Positions 14,123-16,715 of a stretch of 16,715 nt of DNA are shown piece by piece. The first letter of the stretch is position 1. Each line of letters opens with the position of its first letter. The position numbers were made by a program, and so were the translations under genes. Source of the stretch: Sulfurospirillum sp. (GTDB lineage Bacteria > Campylobacterota > Campylobacteria > Campylobacterales > QNZT01); the NCBI GenBank assembly GCA_003978405.1, contig QNZU01000033.1:1-16715 (forward strand). Reading direction: 5' to 3'. Under the pieces are notes generated by a model. That model searched no databases. It was not told where the DNA came from and saw only the letters and a list, made by a program, of their open reading frames with translations.

Positions 14123-16715
14123 CCTTGATGCCATACAATTTGAGTGTATTGGTTATTATTTTGTAACTCACTGTTGATCTGTGCCAAGTCATAACTACTG
14201 TCATGATGAGCACTTAGAAACTGAACCATCTTATCTATATCGTTTTGGTTTAGGTAGCATCCGCTATCCATCTCTACTCTTTCTATACCAAGTTCTTTAT
14301 TGGTACCATTGTCTTTGAACTCTTGATACTTCACAGTGATAGTATCGCCATTCCCGTAATCTATAACAAAATCACCATCACTCTCTACTTTGAACTTCAA
14401 ATCCTCTTTTGCCGTGTCCATATGTGGAGTAAACATTATCCCGTCATCACTACCGGCTGTATCTAAGATGGTATCATCTCCATCACCTGTTGAGAAGAAG
14501 TATTTGTCATCTCCACCTCTTCCCTCAAGATAGTCATTTCCTTTTCCGGCAATCACAAAATCGGTTTTGTCACTTCCTATAAAATTATCCCTGTAGTTGG
14601 TACTGGAAGCTATATGGACACTGGCAGTCGCACTCTTTGTCGCTCCAAAAGCATCTTTTACCGTATAGGTAATATCATCGCTACCGACAAATGGAGCATC
14701 TTTGACCTCAATCGCCGCACCTGTATCCTCATCTATTTCAATATGTGTGGTTGTTGGTGCAGGATTTGCAGTATATCTCAATCTACCGTCAGAGAGAATA
14801 TCAACACTTCCATGATCTACTCCCTCTACTTTTGTGACACTCAAACCTTTGCCACTGTCATTTTCAAGGACATCTATTATCACACTCTCACCCTCTACAA
14901 CAAAGGCACAATCATCTGCTACCACCAAAGGACAATTCTCTCCATCAACTCCGGTAACCTTGAGAGTGGCATAAGCACTTGAACTAGCTCCTTGAGCATC
15001 ACTCATAGAGTAGTGAATCTTCACAGTCTCACTCTCTCCTGCTTTTAGATAGTCAAAATCACCTTTTGGATCAAAGACGACCTTGTTATCCACCACCTGA
15101 ACAAAACCTTTTTTAACTGGATCTACACTATCTACTGAAAAAGTCTCTCCAACAACTCCTGTGCTATCTACATCAGTATCATTTGCCAAGACATCTATCG
15201 TAATCGGTGCATCATCCTCTTTCATAGTGGCAGTATCATCATGAGCTACCGGAATATCGTTGGTCCCGTGGATCTTGACATTGATCTCTTTTTTAGCCTC
15301 AAAGCCACGGTTGTTTGTGATCTTCACCTCAAACTTCTCTGTGATTAACTCATCTTCATTCATCTCCTGCACTTTAGAAGAGTCATTATCCAAGGTATAT
15401 TTGTAATCACCAGTTTGTGTATTTAGTACCAATACACCAAAGTCTCCTTTTAGAGTCATCAAAGGACCCTCATCATCACCTCTCTTATCAGCCGGTCTAT
15501 CATCCTCAACCCTAAGATCATATTGCTTCTCACCGACAAAGATATTCCCCTCTTCGCAAATATCCTCATCCTCTTTTACATCGATACATACAGGAGATAC
15601 ATCTATGCTGATTTTGATATGCTTTGCATCAGGCAAATCAACTGATTCATAATCATCAACTTTTATTCCTACATGATTAACACTTTTTACTTCTACATCA
15701 TACTCACCGGGTTTCATTGTGGCTGTGGTTGAGGCTTCTTTTGTATCTTTTCTAACTGTTACTGTAATAGGATTGCCGTATATATCATTTTGGTTTAGTG
15801 TGATAGTTGTATCTTTTAAAGCTTTATAATCTAAGACGACATTAAATGTGACATTGTTTGCTTTTACTTTTGGGGATAGTCTTACAATTACTGGATCTTT
15901 ATCATCCTTAATAGTAGTATCAATATTGGAATAGTTTACTTTTTCATATTTACTTGCATTGCTAAAATCACTCAAACCAACATTAAACTTTTCATCATTT
16001 TCTTTGTAAACATCATCTTTTGTAGCAACACTAAATACTGTTCCAAGTTTTACTGTTTGTGTATTTATAGAGTTATCATAATCAGTCACACTCGTCGCAG
16101 TTCCATCTGTAATATTAATTGTAACTGTTCCATCATCTTGTATCTCATTTCCACTTTCATCAACAAGAACAGCTTTATAGTATGCTTTCTCTCCCTCTAT
16201 TGTTGAAGAAGATACAAGATTTCCATCATCATCTACTAACGGATTACCATTTTCATCTACCGGTACTATTTTAATATCTACTGGTGTTTCGGTATCTTCA
16301 ACACTAAGAAGACCTGAATCATTATAAACAATAACTTGTTCAAAATCCCCAGCTGACTCTCCTGATATTGGACTATTTTCAGAAATACTTTTTTTACCTC
16401 CACCAAAATCAACAGCTACTACTTTTGCATAGTATTGTTGCTGATCTTTATAAACATCCTCATTTTTAATAGTAAAATCTATATATTTTAAAGTCTCATT
16501 TTCGTTAAAAATAAATTCATTATCAGTTGAAATTGGATTATTATCACCTTTTTTATATATATTCACATACACTTTCAAAGCATTTTTTGGTGGAACAGCA
16601 AGAGAAACTCCCAATTTCACTTTTTCCTTATTCTCTTTTTGACTTAGAGATTTATCTGTTGTTGAATACCGAGAATCATCTTCATAATCCTCAAACCATG
16701 TTTCAATTGTAGTTT
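14119..16715 (-). CDS. C-terminal part of a large RTX adhesin, N-terminus beyond window
   Basis: 864 residues are visible; the frame stays open to the right edge, so the GTG at 16618-16620 is not the start. Counting from the edge, about 32-290 hold beta-sandwich repeats of Calx-beta/Ig type, with DVYKxxxxxYxxxV and TTIKDD segments. About 418-485 is a VCBS repeat (GDYKYTLDNDSSKVQ, ending HGTND). Then two cadherin-like tandem domains, near 486-590 and 594-705, each have xVLANDTD or DVLENDSG. About 715-755 are RTX nonapeptides (GKGNDYLEGRGGDDKYFF, GDGDDTI), calcium-binding and typical of type I export. The final 100 residues are probably the secretion signal. The protein is strongly acidic, as expected for an extracellular adhesin. 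Secretion would need an ABC exporter, a membrane-fusion protein and TolC, not in this window. Five cysteines are present, unusual for RTX adhesins. Confidence 0.9.
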   Translation of the reverse strand, partial: TTIETWFEDYEDDSRYSTTDKSLSQKENKEKVKLGVSLAVPPKNALKVYVNIYKKGDNNPISTDNEFIFNENETLKYIDFTIKNEDVYKDQQQYYAKVVAVDFGGGKKSISENSPISGESAGDFEQVIVYNDSGLLSVEDTETPVDIKIVPVDENGNPLVDDDGNLVSSSTIEGEKAYYKAVLVDESGNEIQDDGTVTINITDGTATSVTDYDNSINTQTVKLGTVFSVATKDDVYKENDEKFNVGLSDFSNASKYEKVNYSNIDTTIKDDKDPVIVRLSPKVKANNVTFNVVLDYKALKDTTITLNQNDIYGNPITVTVRKDTKEASTTATMKPGEYDVEVKSVNHVGIKVDDYESVDLPDAKHIKISIDVSPVCIDVKEDEDICEEGNIFVGEKQYDLRVEDDRPADKRGDDEGPLMTLKGDFGVLVLNTQTGDYKYTLDNDSSKVQEMNEDELITEKFEVKITNNRGFEAKKEINVKIHGTNDIPVAHDDTATMKEDDAPITIDVLANDTDVDSTGVVGETFSVDSVDPVKKGFVQVVDNKVVFDPKGDFDYLKAGESETVKIHYSMSDAQGASSSAYATLKVTGVDGENCPLVVADDCAFVVEGESVIIDVLENDSGKGLSVTKVEGVDHGSVDILSDGRLRYTANPAPTTTHIEIDEDTGAAIEVKDAPFVGSDDITYTVKDAFGATKSATASVHIASSTNYRDNFIGSDKTDFVIAGKGNDYLEGRGGDDKYFFSTGDGDDTILDTAGSDDGIMFTPHMDTAKEDLKFKVESDGDFVIDYGNGDTITVKYQEFKDNGTNKELGIERVEMDSGCYLNQNDIDKMVQFLSAHHDSSYDLAQINSELQNNNQYTQIVWHQG

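Noticed and set aside
14614..14982. 122-codon plus-strand open frame opposite the adhesin
   Set aside because: The adhesin frame is clearly coding here (cadherin-like and RTX region); the opposite frame has no domain.
16618..16620. GTG as start of an 833-residue adhesin
   Set aside because: The frame continues upstream without a stop to the window edge with acidic adhesin-like sequence, and no signal or retention module begins at the GTG.
1..16715. tRNA or rRNA genes
   Set aside because: No cloverleaf with GGTTCRA-type arm or rRNA-like stretch was recognised in the intergenic regions by eye; a tRNAscan run would settle it.

Overview
The window comes from an AT-rich bacterial chromosome, most likely a Campylobacterota (epsilonproteobacterial) organism of the Sulfurimonas/Sulfurovum type. 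The evidence is a short RecO of about 205 residues with a Cys/His zinc motif, a 70-residue ribosomal protein S21, an AspB-type aminotransferase, and promoters that are mostly TANAAT -10 boxes behind T-rich stretches with no clear -35. The genus is inferred, since no rRNA gene is present. Genes are dense and no gene-free stretch exceeds 300 bases.

Layout: (1) Positions 1-4211 (minus) hold nearly all of gltB, the large subunit of glutamate synthase, cut by the left edge. (2) recO (plus) is divergent from gltB and overlaps by 6 bp, tail to tail, a small acidic protein gene; next comes a lipoprotein metallophosphoesterase (both minus). (3) At 6388-7834 is a tightly overlapping three-gene unit (plus): a membrane-anchored protein ending in an Hsp20/alpha-crystallin-like domain, a thioredoxin-fold protein with a CNVC motif, and a small basic protein I do not recognise. 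(4) At 7971-10250 (minus) a 759-residue multidomain lipoprotein starts at TTG and carries a PKD-like domain and two tandem Lcl/DUF1566-type domains. It is bracketed by two 112-113 bp copies of one repeat in inverted orientation, each with its own terminal inverted repeats. (5) A small membrane protein and aspB follow (plus). (6) A Tat-signal M15/YcbK-type peptidoglycan peptidase, a periplasmic helical protein, rpsU and a four-helix membrane protein follow (plus). (7) From 14119 to the right edge (minus) lies the C-terminal part of a large secreted adhesin with VCBS, cadherin-like and RTX segments, probably exported by a type I system outside the window.

The core genes (nitrogen assimilation, aspartate metabolism, recombination, ribosome) are ordinary. 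The envelope genes form the accessory part: two lipoproteins whose upstream regions share a 16/19 bp match, a peptidoglycan peptidase and an RTX adhesin. The observations most worth a second look are the inverted repeat pair around the 759-residue lipoprotein gene and the Hsp20-like/thioredoxin/unknown operon.
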